In this document: positions 9,857-19,059 of the stretch, piece after piece
Layout: the number at the start of each line of letters is the position of its first letter
Position numbering within the stretch: position 1 is the stretch's first letter
Source of the DNA: Betaproteobacteria bacterium
GTDB taxonomy: Bacteria; Pseudomonadota; Gammaproteobacteria; Burkholderiales; Rhodocyclaceae
NCBI GenBank assembly: GCA_009782565.1
Contig: WRIU01000010.1
Location: 21,871 to 85,870 of the forward strand
Direction: 5' to 3'
Length of the DNA: 64,000 bases
Program-made: the position numbers and the translations under genes
The notes under the pieces: model-generated
What the model was told of the DNA's origin: nothing
The model's database searches: none
The model's input: the letters and a program-made list of their open reading frames with translations, nothing else

Positions 9857-9862
9857 TAAAAA

Positions 9863-10078
9863 ATGGCCCGTGTTACCGTCGAAGCCTGCCTGAAAAGAAT
9901 CCCTAACCGTTTCATGCTGACCCTGGCTGCGGCTTATCGTGCCCGCCAGCTTACGATAGGCGGTACGCCGCAGATCGAAGTCGATCCCAACAGCCGCGAT
10001 AAACCTACAATCATCGCGCTCAAGGAAGTCGAGATGGGCAAGGTCGGCCTGGAAATGCTCAATCGCGGACAGGCTTAG
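9863..10078 (+). CDS. rpoZ: RNA polymerase omega subunit
   Basis: 71-aa omega subunit, beginning [17 protein letters not shown] and containing the conserved YRARQL and [11 protein letters not shown] segments. It helps assemble RNA polymerase and forms part of a ppGpp binding site. It lies between gmk (6 bp) and spoT (19 bp) and is surely co-transcribed with them. Confidence 0.96.
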   Translation: MARVTVEACLKRIPNRFMLTLAAAYRARQLTIGGTPQIEVDPNSRDKPTIIALKEVEMGKVGLEMLNRGQA

Positions 10079-10097
10079 GAATCCACCGGGAGGTGCC

Positions 10098-12413
10098 GTG
10101 GAATCCAACTCTGCACACGTCCCGCAAGCTGTCGGCATTGTGGCGGACGATGCCGGGTTTGATGCCGTCCGTTCCGGACGGCCTGCGCCTGTCCCCGGTT
10201 TGGCGGCTGATCCTACCGGGCCGCTTTTCGCGCTCCTGAAAGAAAAGGTTCTCGCCTACCTCAAAGACGAAGACGCTGTTCGTATCGAAGCCGCCTACCG
10301 TTTCGCTGCCGAGGCTCACAGCGGCCAGACGCGCAAGAGCGGCGAAGTCTACATCGCCCATCCCCTTGCGGTGGCTTCCATCGTCGCCGACTGGCATCTC
10401 GACGCCCAGGCCCTATGCGCGGCGCTGCTGCACGATGTCGTCGAGGACTCTTCCATTTCCAGGGCCGAGATCGCCGAACGGTTTGGCCAGCACACCGCCA
10501 ATCTCGTCGATAGCCTTTCCAAACTGGACAAGTTCAAGTTCAGTTCCCGTGAAGAAGCTCAGGCAGCCAATTTCTACAAGATGCTGCTTGCCATGAGCAA
10601 CGATTTGCGGGTGATCCTTATCAAGCTCGCCGACCGTCTGCATAACATGCGGACCTTGTTCGTGATGCGCCCCGACAAGCGCCGCCGCATTGCCGGCGAA
10701 ACGCTGGAGATTTACGCGCCGATTGCCCGCCGCATTGGGCTGGATGGCGTCTTTCTGGAATTGGAAGACTTGTCGTTCGCCAATAAACACCCCTGGCGGT
10801 ATCGCGTGCTCACCCGCGCCGTCGCTGCCGAGCGCAGCAACCGCCGCCGCCTGCTCGCCCAACTCCAGGCGGGTATTGAGGATCGTTTGCCGCAATGGGG
10901 CGTCAAGGCGGAAGTGCAGGGGCGTGAAAAGCGCCTCTACAGCATCTACAGCAAGATGAAGGAGAGAATCGTCGAAGCGCATCGCAGCCACATCCAGCCG
11001 ATGGGCGAAAAGCGCCGGGTCTTTTCCCATGTCTACGACATTCACGGTTTTCGTCTCATCGTTCCCGATGTGCCGGCCTGTTACCTTGGGCTTGGTGCGC
11101 TGCACTCGATCTATCAGCCGTACCCTGGCCGTTTCAAGGATTACATTGCCATCCCGCGTGAGAACGGCTACCGCAGCCTGCACACGACCCTGATCGGGCC
11201 AGACGGGGTGCTCGCCGAAGTGCAGATACGCACCCGCGAAATGCACCGCATCGCCGAATCGGGCGTTGCCGCGCACTGGCTCTACAAGGACGACGACAAG
11301 AACATCAACGAATTGCAGCAACAAACCCATGCCTGGCTGCAATCCCTGCTCGACTTGCAGATGAACTCTGGCGGGGCGAGCGAATTCCTCGAACAGGTCA
11401 AGGTCAACCTCTTCCCCGGCGAGATTTTCGTGGTCTCCCCCATGGGCCGTATTTTTACCTTGCCGAACGGTTCCACCCCGGTCGATTTTGCCTATGCCGT
11501 GCACACCGATGTCGGGCATCGCTGCGTCGGCTGTCGCATCAATTCCGACTACAGGGCGCTCAACACCGAATTGCAAAGCGGCGATCAGGTGGAAATCATC
11601 ACCTCGGCCTATCCCAGCCCCAATCCGGCATGGCTCAACTACGTGCGTACCGGGCGCGCCAGGGCAAGTATCCGGCACTTTCTCAAGAACAAGCAGCAGG
11701 ACGAAGCCATTGGCCTGGGCGAACGTCTGCTCAATCTTGCCTTGCGCCCCCACGGCTTTACCGTTGACGAAATTGCCCCGGCGGCCTGGGAGCGTTTCCT
11801 GCGCGACAGGGGCGTGGCCAGTGCCCGCGACATCTATGCCGGTATTGGCCTTGGCAACCGCATGCCGGTGGCTGTGGCGCGCCGGTTGCTGCTCGCCCAG
11901 AAACGGGTCGATGGGCTGACCAGCAAAGAAGAGGGCGATGGAGAAAATGTCAGTATGCCGAGGCTCAAGATACACGGCGGCGAGGGGGGAGCCATGCACC
12001 TGGCCCGATGTTGCCAGCCGATTCCGGGCGACTCGGTCGTGGGGCTTATCCGTCGCGGGCAGGGGCTTGAAATTCACCTCCAGGACTGTCCTGCCGTGGC
12101 TCGAATGCGCGGCCACCTCGGTCGGTGGGTCGACGCCGACTGGGAGGCAGACGAAACTCATCTGTTCGATGTCACGATCTGCATCCTCTGCCGTTCCGGC
12201 CACAACATGCTCGTTCGCATTGCCAACGCCATTTCTTCCGCCGATTGCAATATCCAGAATGCCACCATGGATCATCAAGCCGAAGCGTCTTCCATCACCA
12301 GCCTGCGTATGACCCTGCAAGTTCGCGACCGCCAGCATCTTGCCCATATCATGCGGCGTGTGCGGCAGGTTCCGGAAGTTGCGCGCATCACCCGGCTAAA
12401 ACCGGGCGCATAA
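10098..12413 (+). CDS. spoT: Bifunctional (p)ppGpp synthetase/hydrolase
   Basis: Makes and degrades the stringent alarmone. The GTG start has a GGGAGG ribosome site just upstream. Domains in order over 771 aa: HD hydrolase (H74, H88 and the H112-D113 pair intact), synthetase (YDIHGFRL around 313-320 and EVQIRT around 374-379), TGS (~453-515), a zinc-finger/helical part, and a C-terminal ACT domain (~690-770). Because the HD residues are intact and the synthetase motif is kept, this is a SpoT/Rel-type bifunctional enzyme rather than a hydrolase-dead RelA. The operon ends just after it in a hairpin. Confidence 0.95.
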   Translation: MESNSAHVPQAVGIVADDAGFDAVRSGRPAPVPGLAADPTGPLFALLKEKVLAYLKDEDAVRIEAAYRFAAEAHSGQTRKSGEVYIAHPLAVASIVADWHLDAQALCAALLHDVVEDSSISRAEIAERFGQHTANLVDSLSKLDKFKFSSREEAQAANFYKMLLAMSNDLRVILIKLADRLHNMRTLFVMRPDKRRRIAGETLEIYAPIARRIGLDGVFLELEDLSFANKHPWRYRVLTRAVAAERSNRRRLLAQLQAGIEDRLPQWGVKAEVQGREKRLYSIYSKMKERIVEAHRSHIQPMGEKRRVFSHVYDIHGFRLIVPDVPACYLGLGALHSIYQPYPGRFKDYIAIPRENGYRSLHTTLIGPDGVLAEVQIRTREMHRIAESGVAAHWLYKDDDKNINELQQQTHAWLQSLLDLQMNSGGASEFLEQVKVNLFPGEIFVVSPMGRIFTLPNGSTPVDFAYAVHTDVGHRCVGCRINSDYRALNTELQSGDQVEIITSAYPSPNPAWLNYVRTGRARASIRHFLKNKQQDEAIGLGERLLNLALRPHGFTVDEIAPAAWERFLRDRGVASARDIYAGIGLGNRMPVAVARRLLLAQKRVDGLTSKEEGDGENVSMPRLKIHGGEGGAMHLARCCQPIPGDSVVGLIRRGQGLEIHLQDCPAVARMRGHLGRWVDADWEADETHLFDVTICILCRSGHNMLVRIANAISSADCNIQNATMDHQAEASSITSLRMTLQVRDRQHLAHIMRRVRQVPEVARITRLKPGA

Positions 12414-12430
12414 GGGCTATAGGCACCAAT

Positions 12431-12458
12431 ACAAAGGGGGCTTTCCGGCCCCCTTTGT
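12431..12458. terminator. Hairpin terminator after spoT
   Basis: Ten-base arms (ACAAAGGGGG and its complement) surround an 8-nt loop, 17 nt after the spoT stop. A long U-tract is absent, but the convergent PEP-CTERM gene ends 29 bp further on, so a bidirectional terminator is likely. Confidence 0.7.
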
Positions 12459-12486
12459 GCAGATCGCCTGTTTTGTAAGCCAGTGA

Positions 12487-13260
12487 TTACCTGTTCCAGC
12501 GGCGGCGGCTGCGCGCGGTGATGCTCACCATGCCAAGGCCGGCCAGCAACATGACCCAGGATTCAGGTTCAGGTATGGTGGGCGTTGGCGGGAACACGCC
12601 ACCATTCACGTTGCTTATCAGGATCACGAAGTCGTCGTAATCTCTCCAGTCGTTACCCGCTGGCATGTTTTGCGGATACCTGTACGTCTCCTCGAAACCG
12701 ACGAGCGCTTGTCCATTGGAGTAATCATAGAACACCACCATGTGGTCAACGCTGTCGCTATTTTTTCCCGCCTGCAACTGGCCGAACCATACTTTGCCAG
12801 TCGTCGTGTCAGTGAATCTGAGAATGATCCTCTCTGGCACAGAGGGGGGAGTGCCGTAGACAACGGCTTCGGGTTCAGTGGGAAGGTTGTAGGTGTAGGT
12901 GTACGAATTGGGCGTTTTGCCGCCTGAAGAGACGAACCAACCGGTATCGTTGTAGGAGTCACCTGATTTGCTGAAGACTGTCTGATATGCGCTGTAGGCG
13001 TTATTGGCAAATATCGTGGCAACCTCAAGTTTGAGGCCGTCATGCGACTGACTGAACACGAAAGTGAACTCGACAGGCTTGGCGGTATCCGTGATGAAGA
13101 GATCGCCGCTAAAAACGGCATCGTCGCGGTTGTCTGGGGCTGAGACTATGGTCTCTCTTCCGGAGTTCAGCCACGAGTCGAACAAACCATCCGAATCTAC
13201 TGCGGCGAAGGCCGACAGAGAAAAAGAAGAAGCCAATAGAGTTGTGAGAAACTTGTGCAT
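12487..13260 (-). CDS. PEP-CTERM sorting domain protein
   Basis: 257-aa exported protein of unknown function. A classical signal peptide (residues 1-19, ending SAFA) is followed by a ~210-residue beta-rich ectodomain with no recognised family. The C terminus is a textbook PEP-CTERM tag: TIPEPESWVMLLAGLG then a hydrophobic stretch and the basic end RSRRRWNR. Such proteins are cleaved by exosortase and attached to the surface or exopolysaccharide matrix. No exosortase gene is in the window. The upstream region is AT-rich and carries a sigma-54-like promoter 53 bp before the start. Confidence 0.85.
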   Translation of the reverse strand: MHKFLTTLLASSFSLSAFAAVDSDGLFDSWLNSGRETIVSAPDNRDDAVFSGDLFITDTAKPVEFTFVFSQSHDGLKLEVATIFANNAYSAYQTVFSKSGDSYNDTGWFVSSGGKTPNSYTYTYNLPTEPEAVVYGTPPSVPERIILRFTDTTTGKVWFGQLQAGKNSDSVDHMVVFYDYSNGQALVGFEETYRYPQNMPAGNDWRDYDDFVILISNVNGGVFPPTPTIPEPESWVMLLAGLGMVSITARSRRRWNR

Positions 13261-13312
13261 GAAAAAAATCCTTGCTTGCTAATACCGAAGCCAAAGATAA
13301 CACTCATGTCAG

Positions 13313-13330
13313 TGCGTGAATAGTGCCTAA
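13313..13330 (-). promoter_or_regulatory. Candidate sigma-54 promoter of the PEP-CTERM gene
   Basis: On the minus strand TTAGGCACTATTCACGCA has an intact GGCAC -24 core, and its GG and GC dinucleotides are separated by exactly 10 nt, as RpoN needs. The -12 element (ACGCA) is weak. It lies just upstream of the PEP-CTERM start at 13260. PEP-CTERM genes of floc-forming betaproteobacteria are known to depend on RpoN with PrsK/PrsR, which fits. Confidence 0.4.
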
Positions 13331-13830
13331 TTGTAACTGATTGATTTTTCATGAAATTCAATTTTACTAAATGAGTAACTGTAAAATAACGCGACGCAGG
13401 ATATTCTCAATAGTGTGATAAAAGTCTCAGACAGCTTTAATGCGGGTTCTACTGAGTTTTCTATTTTCTTCCAATAAATTATTGAGTTACATGATTTTGT
13501 TATATAAATGAAATATGTAAAATAATTCGACACAAATTATGCTGAATTCAATTCAAAGTCATCGGATAATACTAATACGGTTTTTACTTGAATTCATCCT
13601 CTATTTCATTAAGTGATTAAAATATAAATACATTTTCAATTTATTTGAAATAACGTGAAACATTTCTCACAAATTGCAATAAAGTGCATATTCAAGAAAT
13701 TTGCAGCCTGTAGTGCCAAAATCATTCGATTGTTCTGTCGAAGCCATGCCGTCAGGCTGTCTTTCCGCAAGCGGGCGCACCGCCCGGCTGAGGTCGGGAC
13801 TGAACAGTCAGGGACACACTGATTTATTCA
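13331..13830. other. AT-rich intergenic region, no gene seen
   Basis: About 500 bp of strongly AT-rich DNA, unlike the surrounding GC-rich coding sequence. The only open frame (13327-13533, minus) has a random-looking, Lys/Ser/Ile-rich composition and no ribosome site. It may hold upstream activator sites for the sigma-54-like promoter, or may be recently acquired DNA. Nothing more specific is visible. Confidence 0.6.
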
Positions 13831-13846
13831 GTATTTTGCTCAAACT

Positions 13847-14055
13847 CCCCTCGCCCGCTTGCGGGAGAGAGGTCGATGCAGCCCGGATAAGCCCCTCTCC
13901 CCTCGTGGGAGAGGGGTTTGGGGAGAGGGGGGAAGGCGTTTCTGGCTGGCCGAGGCTTGCCCTCTTCTTGGCATCCCCCTCTCCCGCCCCTGCGGGGCAC
14001 CCTCTCCCTCAAGGGGAGAGGGGAATTTTGTACACACTTGAACAGAAAACGCCCT
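13847..14055. repeat. Composite dispersed repeat with GC-rich hairpins (copy C)
   Basis: A run of short hairpins built from CTCTCCC/GGGAGAG words, ending in a stretch (14010-14055) whose reverse complement is nearly identical to 63785-63830: a GCGTTTTCTGTTCAAG core, GTACAA, then CCCCTCTCCCCTTG. The last bases form the stop codon of the gene at 14054. This type of palindromic element is common between genes in proteobacteria. Confidence 0.75.
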
Positions 14056-14377
14056 AATTGGAGAAATTTTTGGGTTGCTCAGAGAGTCCCTGCGGTGGGG
14101 CGGCATGTTTGTAGTTGGGTGGGCGCAAAAATGCTACCAGCGCGCCAATCCAAATGACCATTGATGACACTAAGAGGACGGTGATTTCGTGCCCGAACAA
14201 CCATCCGCCCCCCCACTTGACTCCGTTCAAAAGGGAAATGAATGAAGCGATGTAGGCCACGCCCACGGCAAGTGACAGCCCAAAAGTGAGCCGGTTGTGT
14301 CGAAAGTCGATGACCGCCCAAACCGCAAGCATCGGTGCGGCCAGGATGACCATCACGATCATCATTTCCATAGACAT
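14054..14377 (-). CDS. Small integral membrane protein, unknown function
   Basis: 107 aa with three predicted membrane helices (about residues 4-23, 31-51 and 63-83) and a hydrophilic C-terminal tail of ~24 residues. No family is recognised. Its stop codon lies inside the end of the dispersed repeat, so the present C terminus may have been set by repeat insertion. It is divergent from the dipeptidase/transpeptidase fusion gene across about 100 AT-rich bases. Confidence 0.6.
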   Translation of the reverse strand: MSMEMMIVMVILAAPMLAVWAVIDFRHNRLTFGLSLAVGVAYIASFISLLNGVKWGGGWLFGHEITVLLVSSMVIWIGALVAFLRPPNYKHAAPPQGLSEQPKNFSN

Positions 14378-14476
14378 TCATCCTCCATGCAAAGCATGAA
14401 CGATTCAATGTATTAAAAGTCAGTTCAAGTTAATAATATAATGATTTTGCGATAATTTTTGGCTTGGCAAGAAAAA

Positions 14477-15802
14477 ATGAACCTTAAAAATCCATTTATC
14501 ACTGCGCTTCTTTTGCTGCTTTGCCTCTGTGCGGGGTTTGTGCGGGCGGACGGTGCGGCCTATCCGCCAAAGGGCTTCGTGTTCGTGCAGGACGTGATTC
14601 CGGGGGTGGCGCGCGATATTCGTTATTTCGGTGCGGATAACTTCATGGGGGCGCGAGCCGATGGGTACGAGGCGCCGCAGGCCATTTTGAGCGTGGAGGC
14701 TGCTGTGGCACTCAAGGCGGTGAGCGGCGATTTGCGGAAAAAAGGCTACGGGCTGAAGATTTTCGATGCCTATCGACCGGAACAGGCCGTGCGGCACTTC
14801 GTCCGATGGGCGGAAGACCTGAATGACGCACGGATGAAAACGCGATTTTATCCGGACGTGGATAAAGCGATGCTGTTCAAGGAGGGATATATCGCCGGAC
14901 GATCCGGGCATTCGCGCGGCAGTGTGCTGGATTTGACCCTGATCGACCTGAAAAGCGGGCAGGAGGTCGATATGGGTTCCACTTTCGATCTCTTCGGAAA
15001 AATCTCGCACCACGGCGCGTCGGGGATTACTTCGGTACAGGCCGCGAACCGCGACATTTTGCGGGCGGCAATGGAAGTGCGCGGGTTCGGGCGGCTACAG
15101 GAGGAATGGTGGCATTACCGCTTGAAGGATGAACCGTATCCAAAGACTTTTTTCGATTTTCCGGTACGCGACCCCGTACCGGTCGATGCCGCTACGCGGC
15201 AAGTTCTGGAGAAACACGCGAGCGGCGCGGTGCGGGTGATCGTCGTGACCGAAGCCGATGGGACGGGCGGGAAGAAAAACCGGGCGCTGCTGCGCGCCTA
15301 CACCAAGGTCGATGGCCTTTGGAGTTTGCGGTTTACCACGGATGGCTGGCTTGGGAAGAACGGTTTCAGGAAAGACAAGCGCGAAGGGGATGGCGCAACC
15401 CCGACGGGGGTGTTCACATTCGGCCGCGCCTTTGGCAACGCGGAGGATCCCGGCGCGTCGCAGCCGTACACGAAAATTTCTCCAAACGATGTCTGGGTGG
15501 ATGACCCTGCCTCAAAGTTTTACAACCAGTGGGCGCGCGCGGACACGCCGGACGCCGATTGGTCATCCGCTGAACGGCTTGCGGATTACGGGAAACAATA
15601 CAAATACGCGCTGGCAATCGACTACAACACCGCGCCCGTCGTACCTGGAAAGGGTTCGGCGATTTTCCTGCACGTTGCTACCGGCAGCCCCACGGCGGGC
15701 TGCGTCGCGGTGTCTGAAGCGGCAATGGTGTTTTTCCTGGGGTTTATCGAAAAGGATACCCGGATCGTGCTTGCGCCCTCGTACGAGGGGATGGGTATTT
15801 AG
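14477..15802 (+). CDS. VanX-type D-Ala-D-Ala dipeptidase fused to L,D-transpeptidase-like domain
   Basis: Exported 441-aa two-domain protein. Residues 1-24 are a signal peptide. Residues ~30-225 are a peptidase M15D (VanX/DdpX) domain with every catalytic and zinc residue at VanX spacing: R100, H145 and D152 (SGHSRGSVLD), E210 and H213 (EEWWHY). Residues ~250-440 resemble the YkuD-like COG3786 family, with H399 and C409 in LHVATGSPTAGCVAV. One half hydrolyses D-Ala-D-Ala; the other would cross-link or trim peptidoglycan stems through the Cys. No vancomycin-resistance genes are nearby, so a role in periplasmic D-Ala-D-Ala recycling or wall remodelling is more likely. Start: ATG at 14477 fits the signal peptide; an upstream TTG would add six polar residues. 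Confidence 0.85.
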   Translation: MNLKNPFITALLLLLCLCAGFVRADGAAYPPKGFVFVQDVIPGVARDIRYFGADNFMGARADGYEAPQAILSVEAAVALKAVSGDLRKKGYGLKIFDAYRPEQAVRHFVRWAEDLNDARMKTRFYPDVDKAMLFKEGYIAGRSGHSRGSVLDLTLIDLKSGQEVDMGSTFDLFGKISHHGASGITSVQAANRDILRAAMEVRGFGRLQEEWWHYRLKDEPYPKTFFDFPVRDPVPVDAATRQVLEKHASGAVRVIVVTEADGTGGKKNRALLRAYTKVDGLWSLRFTTDGWLGKNGFRKDKREGDGATPTGVFTFGRAFGNAEDPGASQPYTKISPNDVWVDDPASKFYNQWARADTPDADWSSAERLADYGKQYKYALAIDYNTAPVVPGKGSAIFLHVATGSPTAGCVAVSEAAMVFFLGFIEKDTRIVLAPSYEGMGI

Positions 15803-15862
15803 AGCGGTTCAAGCGTGTACAAAAAACGCACCTCTCCCGCAAGCGGGAGAGGGATAAGCGTG
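15801..15862. repeat. Dispersed repeat (copy A) with perfect hairpin
   Basis: Diverged copy of the element at 14010-14055 and 63785-63855: a GTTCAAGCGTGTACAA-like flank, then a perfect hairpin (CCTCTCCCGC, 15831-15840, with its complement at 15843-15852). It fills the gap between two convergent genes and could act as a two-way terminator. Confidence 0.7.
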
Positions 15863-15877
15863 TGGCTTGATGCGTGT

Positions 15878-17476
15878 TCACGCCATCGCCTCATATAGCG
15901 GCAGCGTCAAAAATTCCGGATATTCCGGCGTGAGCGACATGTCGACGAAGATTTTCGCCGCTTGTTCATAGGTGGCGGTGTCTTCGCCTTGGGCGGTGAC
16001 GATTTCTTTTACCTTTTCAAGTTCCTGGCCGATCATTGCGCGCACCATTTCTGCCGTGACCTTGCGCCCGTCGTCCAGGATGCCTTTGGGGGAGGCGACC
16101 CATTGCCAGACTTGTGAGCGGGAAATTTCAGCCGTGGCAGCGTCTTCCATCAGGTTGCGGATTGGCACGCAGCCATTGCCCGCGAGCCAGGAACCGAGGT
16201 AGTGAATGCCAACGTGGATGTTGTTGCACAACCCTGTCTCGGTAATGGGCTGCTCCGGCCGAAAATCAAGCCAGTCTTTGGGGCCGAACGTGCCAGCAGG
16301 CGTTTTTTCCCACTGGTTTGGTTTGCTGCCGAGAACGCCTGTAAATTCTTCCATCGCCAAGCCGACCAGCCCAGGATGGGCGACCCATCCGCCGTCGTAG
16401 CCGTCGGATGCGTCGCGCCGTTTGTCGTGGCGCACCCCCGCCAACGCTTTTTCGTTGGCCGCCGGGTCGCCCTTGATGGGAATCAGCGCACTCATGCCGC
16501 CGATGGCGGGTGCGCCGCGCTTGTGGCAAGCCTGCACCAGCGCGAGGGCATACGAGCGCATGAACGGGACTTCCATCGTAATCGCGCCCCGGTCGGCAAG
16601 GCAGAACGATTTGTTTTTCCGGAATTTCTTGATGCAGGAAAAAATATAGTCCCATCGCCCGGCGTTCAGTCCGGCGGAATGCTCGCGCAGTTCAAAGAGG
16701 ATTTCTTCCATCTCGAAGGTGGCCAGGATGGTCTCGATCAACACGGTGGCCTTGATCGTGCCGCGCGGAAGATTGATGTGATCCTGCGCCATGCAGAAGA
16801 TGTCGTTCCATAACCGCGCTTCCAGGTGGTTTTCCATCTTTGGCAGATAGTAGAAAGGCCCGGCTCCGCGCGCGACCAGTTCCTTTGCGTTGTGGAAGAA
16901 CGACAGGGCGAAGTCGAATAATCCACCGGAGACGCGCTCACCGTCGACCCGCACATGCTTTTCGTCCAGATGCCAGCCGCGCGGACGGATTTGCAGGGTG
17001 GCGGTTTTTTCGTTCAGTTGGTAGGACTTGCCCGCTTCGTTCGTGAAGTTGAGTTCACGCCGGATGGCCTGATAGAGATTGATCTGCCCCTGTATCTGAT
17101 TGTCCCATTTTGGGCTGTTGGAATCCTCGAAGTCGGCCATGTAGGAATCCGCGCCTGAATTGAGGGCGTTGATGATCATCTTGGCTTCGACCGGGCCGGT
17201 AATTTCTACTCTCCGGCATTCCAGCGCCTTGGGTAAGGGCGCGATTTTCCAATCGCCTTCGCGGACGCTCCGGGTTTCCGGCAGAAAATCAGGCGTCTCG
17301 CCCGCGTCGATCCGGGCTTGACGCACGCGGCGCATCTCCAGTAGTTCCCGGCGGCACGGCGCAAAGGCGCGATGTAGCCTTGCAAGCAGTTCGAGCGCCT
17401 CGAAGCTGAGAATTTTTTCATAACCTGAATGGATTTGTGCATCAATGGTGATGCCCTGAGGCAGATTAAGGTTCAT
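15878..17476 (-). CDS. aceB: Malate synthase A
   Basis: Condenses glyoxylate with acetyl-CoA to malate, the second step of the glyoxylate shunt. The 532 aa match the A-type enzyme, with conserved segments such as MADFEDSNSPKWDN, RPRGWHLDEKH, PKMENHLEARLWN and HVGIHYLGSWL. The order on the minus strand is isocitrate lyase then this gene, 72 bp apart, so both shunt enzymes are probably made from one transcript. Confidence 0.96.
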   Translation of the reverse strand: MNLNLPQGITIDAQIHSGYEKILSFEALELLARLHRAFAPCRRELLEMRRVRQARIDAGETPDFLPETRSVREGDWKIAPLPKALECRRVEITGPVEAKMIINALNSGADSYMADFEDSNSPKWDNQIQGQINLYQAIRRELNFTNEAGKSYQLNEKTATLQIRPRGWHLDEKHVRVDGERVSGGLFDFALSFFHNAKELVARGAGPFYYLPKMENHLEARLWNDIFCMAQDHINLPRGTIKATVLIETILATFEMEEILFELREHSAGLNAGRWDYIFSCIKKFRKNKSFCLADRGAITMEVPFMRSYALALVQACHKRGAPAIGGMSALIPIKGDPAANEKALAGVRHDKRRDASDGYDGGWVAHPGLVGLAMEEFTGVLGSKPNQWEKTPAGTFGPKDWLDFRPEQPITETGLCNNIHVGIHYLGSWLAGNGCVPIRNLMEDAATAEISRSQVWQWVASPKGILDDGRKVTAEMVRAMIGQELEKVKEIVTAQGEDTATYEQAAKIFVDMSLTPEYPEFLTLPLYEAMA

Positions 17477-17548
17477 GGCAGTTTTCCCTTTGTCTGGCAG
17501 GGGATGCCCTTCTTCGCGTAGAAGAAGGGACGTCGCGATTTTGGTAGT

Positions 17549-18862
17549 TCAGTGAAATTGCGCTTCTTCGGTCGAACCGACGAGTGCCTTGACGGACGAA
17601 TGGCCGCCCTGGATGATCGTCGTGACTTCGTCGAAGTAGCCCGCGCCCACTTCCTGCTGGTGGGCAGCGAAGGTGTAGCCCTGATCGCGCGCGGCAAATT
17701 CCGGCTCCTGAACCATTTCTACGTAATGGCGCATGCCCTCGCCACGCGCGTAGGCGTGCGCGAAGCGGAAGGTGTTGTACCAATTCAGATGAATGCCCGC
17801 GAGGGTAATGAACTGGTATTTGTAACCCAGTTCGGAAAGTTCTTCCTGGAACCGGGCGATGGTCTTGTCGTCCAGGTTTTTTTTCCAGTTGAAAGAGGGC
17901 GAGCAGTTGTAGGCCAGGAGCCGGCTTGGACAGACGGTTCGCACCGCTTGCGCGAACTCACGGGCAAAGCCCAGGTCGGGTGTGGCCGTTTCGCACCACA
18001 CCAGATCGGCATAGGGCGCATAGGCGACGCCGCGCGCGATGGCCTGCTCCAGCCCGTTTTTGACGCGATAAAAACCTTCCGGGGTACGTTCGCCGGTGAG
18101 GAACGGCCGGTCGTTCTCGTCGCAGTCGGACGTGATGAGGTTGGCCGCTTCTGCATCGGTGCGCGCCAGGATGAGCGTGGGTACGCCCATGATGTCGGCG
18201 GCCAGACGCGCGGCAGTCAGTTTTTCGATCGCCTCGCGGGTGGGAACCAATACTTTGCCTCCCATATGGCCGCATTTCTTGACCGCTGCCAGTTGATCCT
18301 CGAAATGCACCCCGGCTGCGCCTGCCGCGATCATGTTCTTCATCAGTTCAAAAGCATTCAGCACGCCGCCGAAACCGGCCTCGGCATCCGCGACGATGGG
18401 CAGGAAGTAATCGACGAATTCTTCATCGCCGGGGGAAATTCCCCGCGCGTGCTGGATTTCGTCCGCGCGTTTGAAGGTGTTGTTGATGCGCCTGACCATC
18501 GTCGGGACGGAATCGTAGGCGTAGAGCGATTGATCTGGATACATCGTCTCGGAAGAATTGCCGTCTGCGGCAACCTGCCAACCCGAAAGATAAACCGCTT
18601 CCAATCCGGCTTTGGCCTGCTGCATCGCCTGTCCGGCGGTGATGGCTCCGAAGGCATTGACATAGCCTTTTTTCGCACCGCCGTGGAGTTTCTTCCACAG
18701 TTTTTCCGCACCGGATTCCGCCAGCGTGTATTCGATCTGCACCGAACCACGCATCTTCACAACATCGTCGGCACTGTAATTGCGACGGATGCCTTGCCAG
18801 CGCCAGCGGGGGGCGGTTGCCCATTCCTGTTCCAGGGTGGCGATTTCTGATTCACGGGACAT
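17549..18862 (-). CDS. aceA: Isocitrate lyase
   Basis: Splits isocitrate into succinate and glyoxylate, allowing growth on acetate or fatty acids. 437 aa with the catalytic KKCGHMGGK loop, the [12 protein letters not shown] and DAEAGFGG segments, and the usual C terminus. The start at 18862 is chosen because an AGGAGA ribosome site precedes it and the protein then begins [14 protein letters not shown] as in relatives; longer frames add non-family sequence. It lies divergent from an ArsR-type regulator, with palindromes between them. Confidence 0.96.
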   Translation of the reverse strand: MSRESEIATLEQEWATAPRWRWQGIRRNYSADDVVKMRGSVQIEYTLAESGAEKLWKKLHGGAKKGYVNAFGAITAGQAMQQAKAGLEAVYLSGWQVAADGNSSETMYPDQSLYAYDSVPTMVRRINNTFKRADEIQHARGISPGDEEFVDYFLPIVADAEAGFGGVLNAFELMKNMIAAGAAGVHFEDQLAAVKKCGHMGGKVLVPTREAIEKLTAARLAADIMGVPTLILARTDAEAANLITSDCDENDRPFLTGERTPEGFYRVKNGLEQAIARGVAYAPYADLVWCETATPDLGFAREFAQAVRTVCPSRLLAYNCSPSFNWKKNLDDKTIARFQEELSELGYKYQFITLAGIHLNWYNTFRFAHAYARGEGMRHYVEMVQEPEFAARDQGYTFAAHQQEVGAGYFDEVTTIIQGGHSSVKALVGSTEEAQFH

Positions 18863-18906
18863 GATGAACTCTCCTTGGGGTTGAGGGTACGTGAGGCCGA
18901 TCATCA

Positions 18907-18961
18907 GATGTAAATATAAATTACATCTAATAGATATTAGTTTATGTCTTATACAAGACAT
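18907..18961. promoter_or_regulatory. Three nested palindromes between aceA and the ArsR-type gene
   Basis: Three inverted repeats follow one another: GATGTAA/TTACATC (18907-18927, 7-nt spacer), CTAAT/ATTAG (18927-18940) and ATGTCTT/AAGACAT (18944-18961). The position between divergent genes, and the AT-rich arms, fit operators for the winged-helix regulator at 19060. This suggests autoregulation and control of the glyoxylate shunt, by inference. Confidence 0.45.
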
Positions 18962-19059
18962 AATATATGTTAATAAAAGTGACAGGTATGACAAGAGAGG
19001 GTTTACCCGATTTTTTGATGATGTTGACTCTTCATATCGATATAACTAAACTTATCGAT

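Noticed and set aside
10413..12347. 644-aa open frame antisense to spoT
   Set aside because: Shadow frame caused by high GC at codon third positions; spoT on the plus strand has intact domains.
13327..13533. 68-aa frame in the AT-rich gap
   Set aside because: No ribosome site, random-looking composition, overlaps the sigma-54-like promoter.
13698..13716. TTGGCAC-like sigma-54 promoter on the minus strand
   Set aside because: GG to GC spacing is 11 rather than 10, and it is over 400 bp from any start.
14477..15802. Vancomycin-resistance vanX
   Set aside because: Catalytic domain is VanX-type but no vanH, vanA or regulators are near and it is fused to another domain; a wall-recycling role is likelier.
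17552..18850. 432-aa open frame antisense to aceA
   Set aside because: Isocitrate lyase motifs lie on the minus strand.
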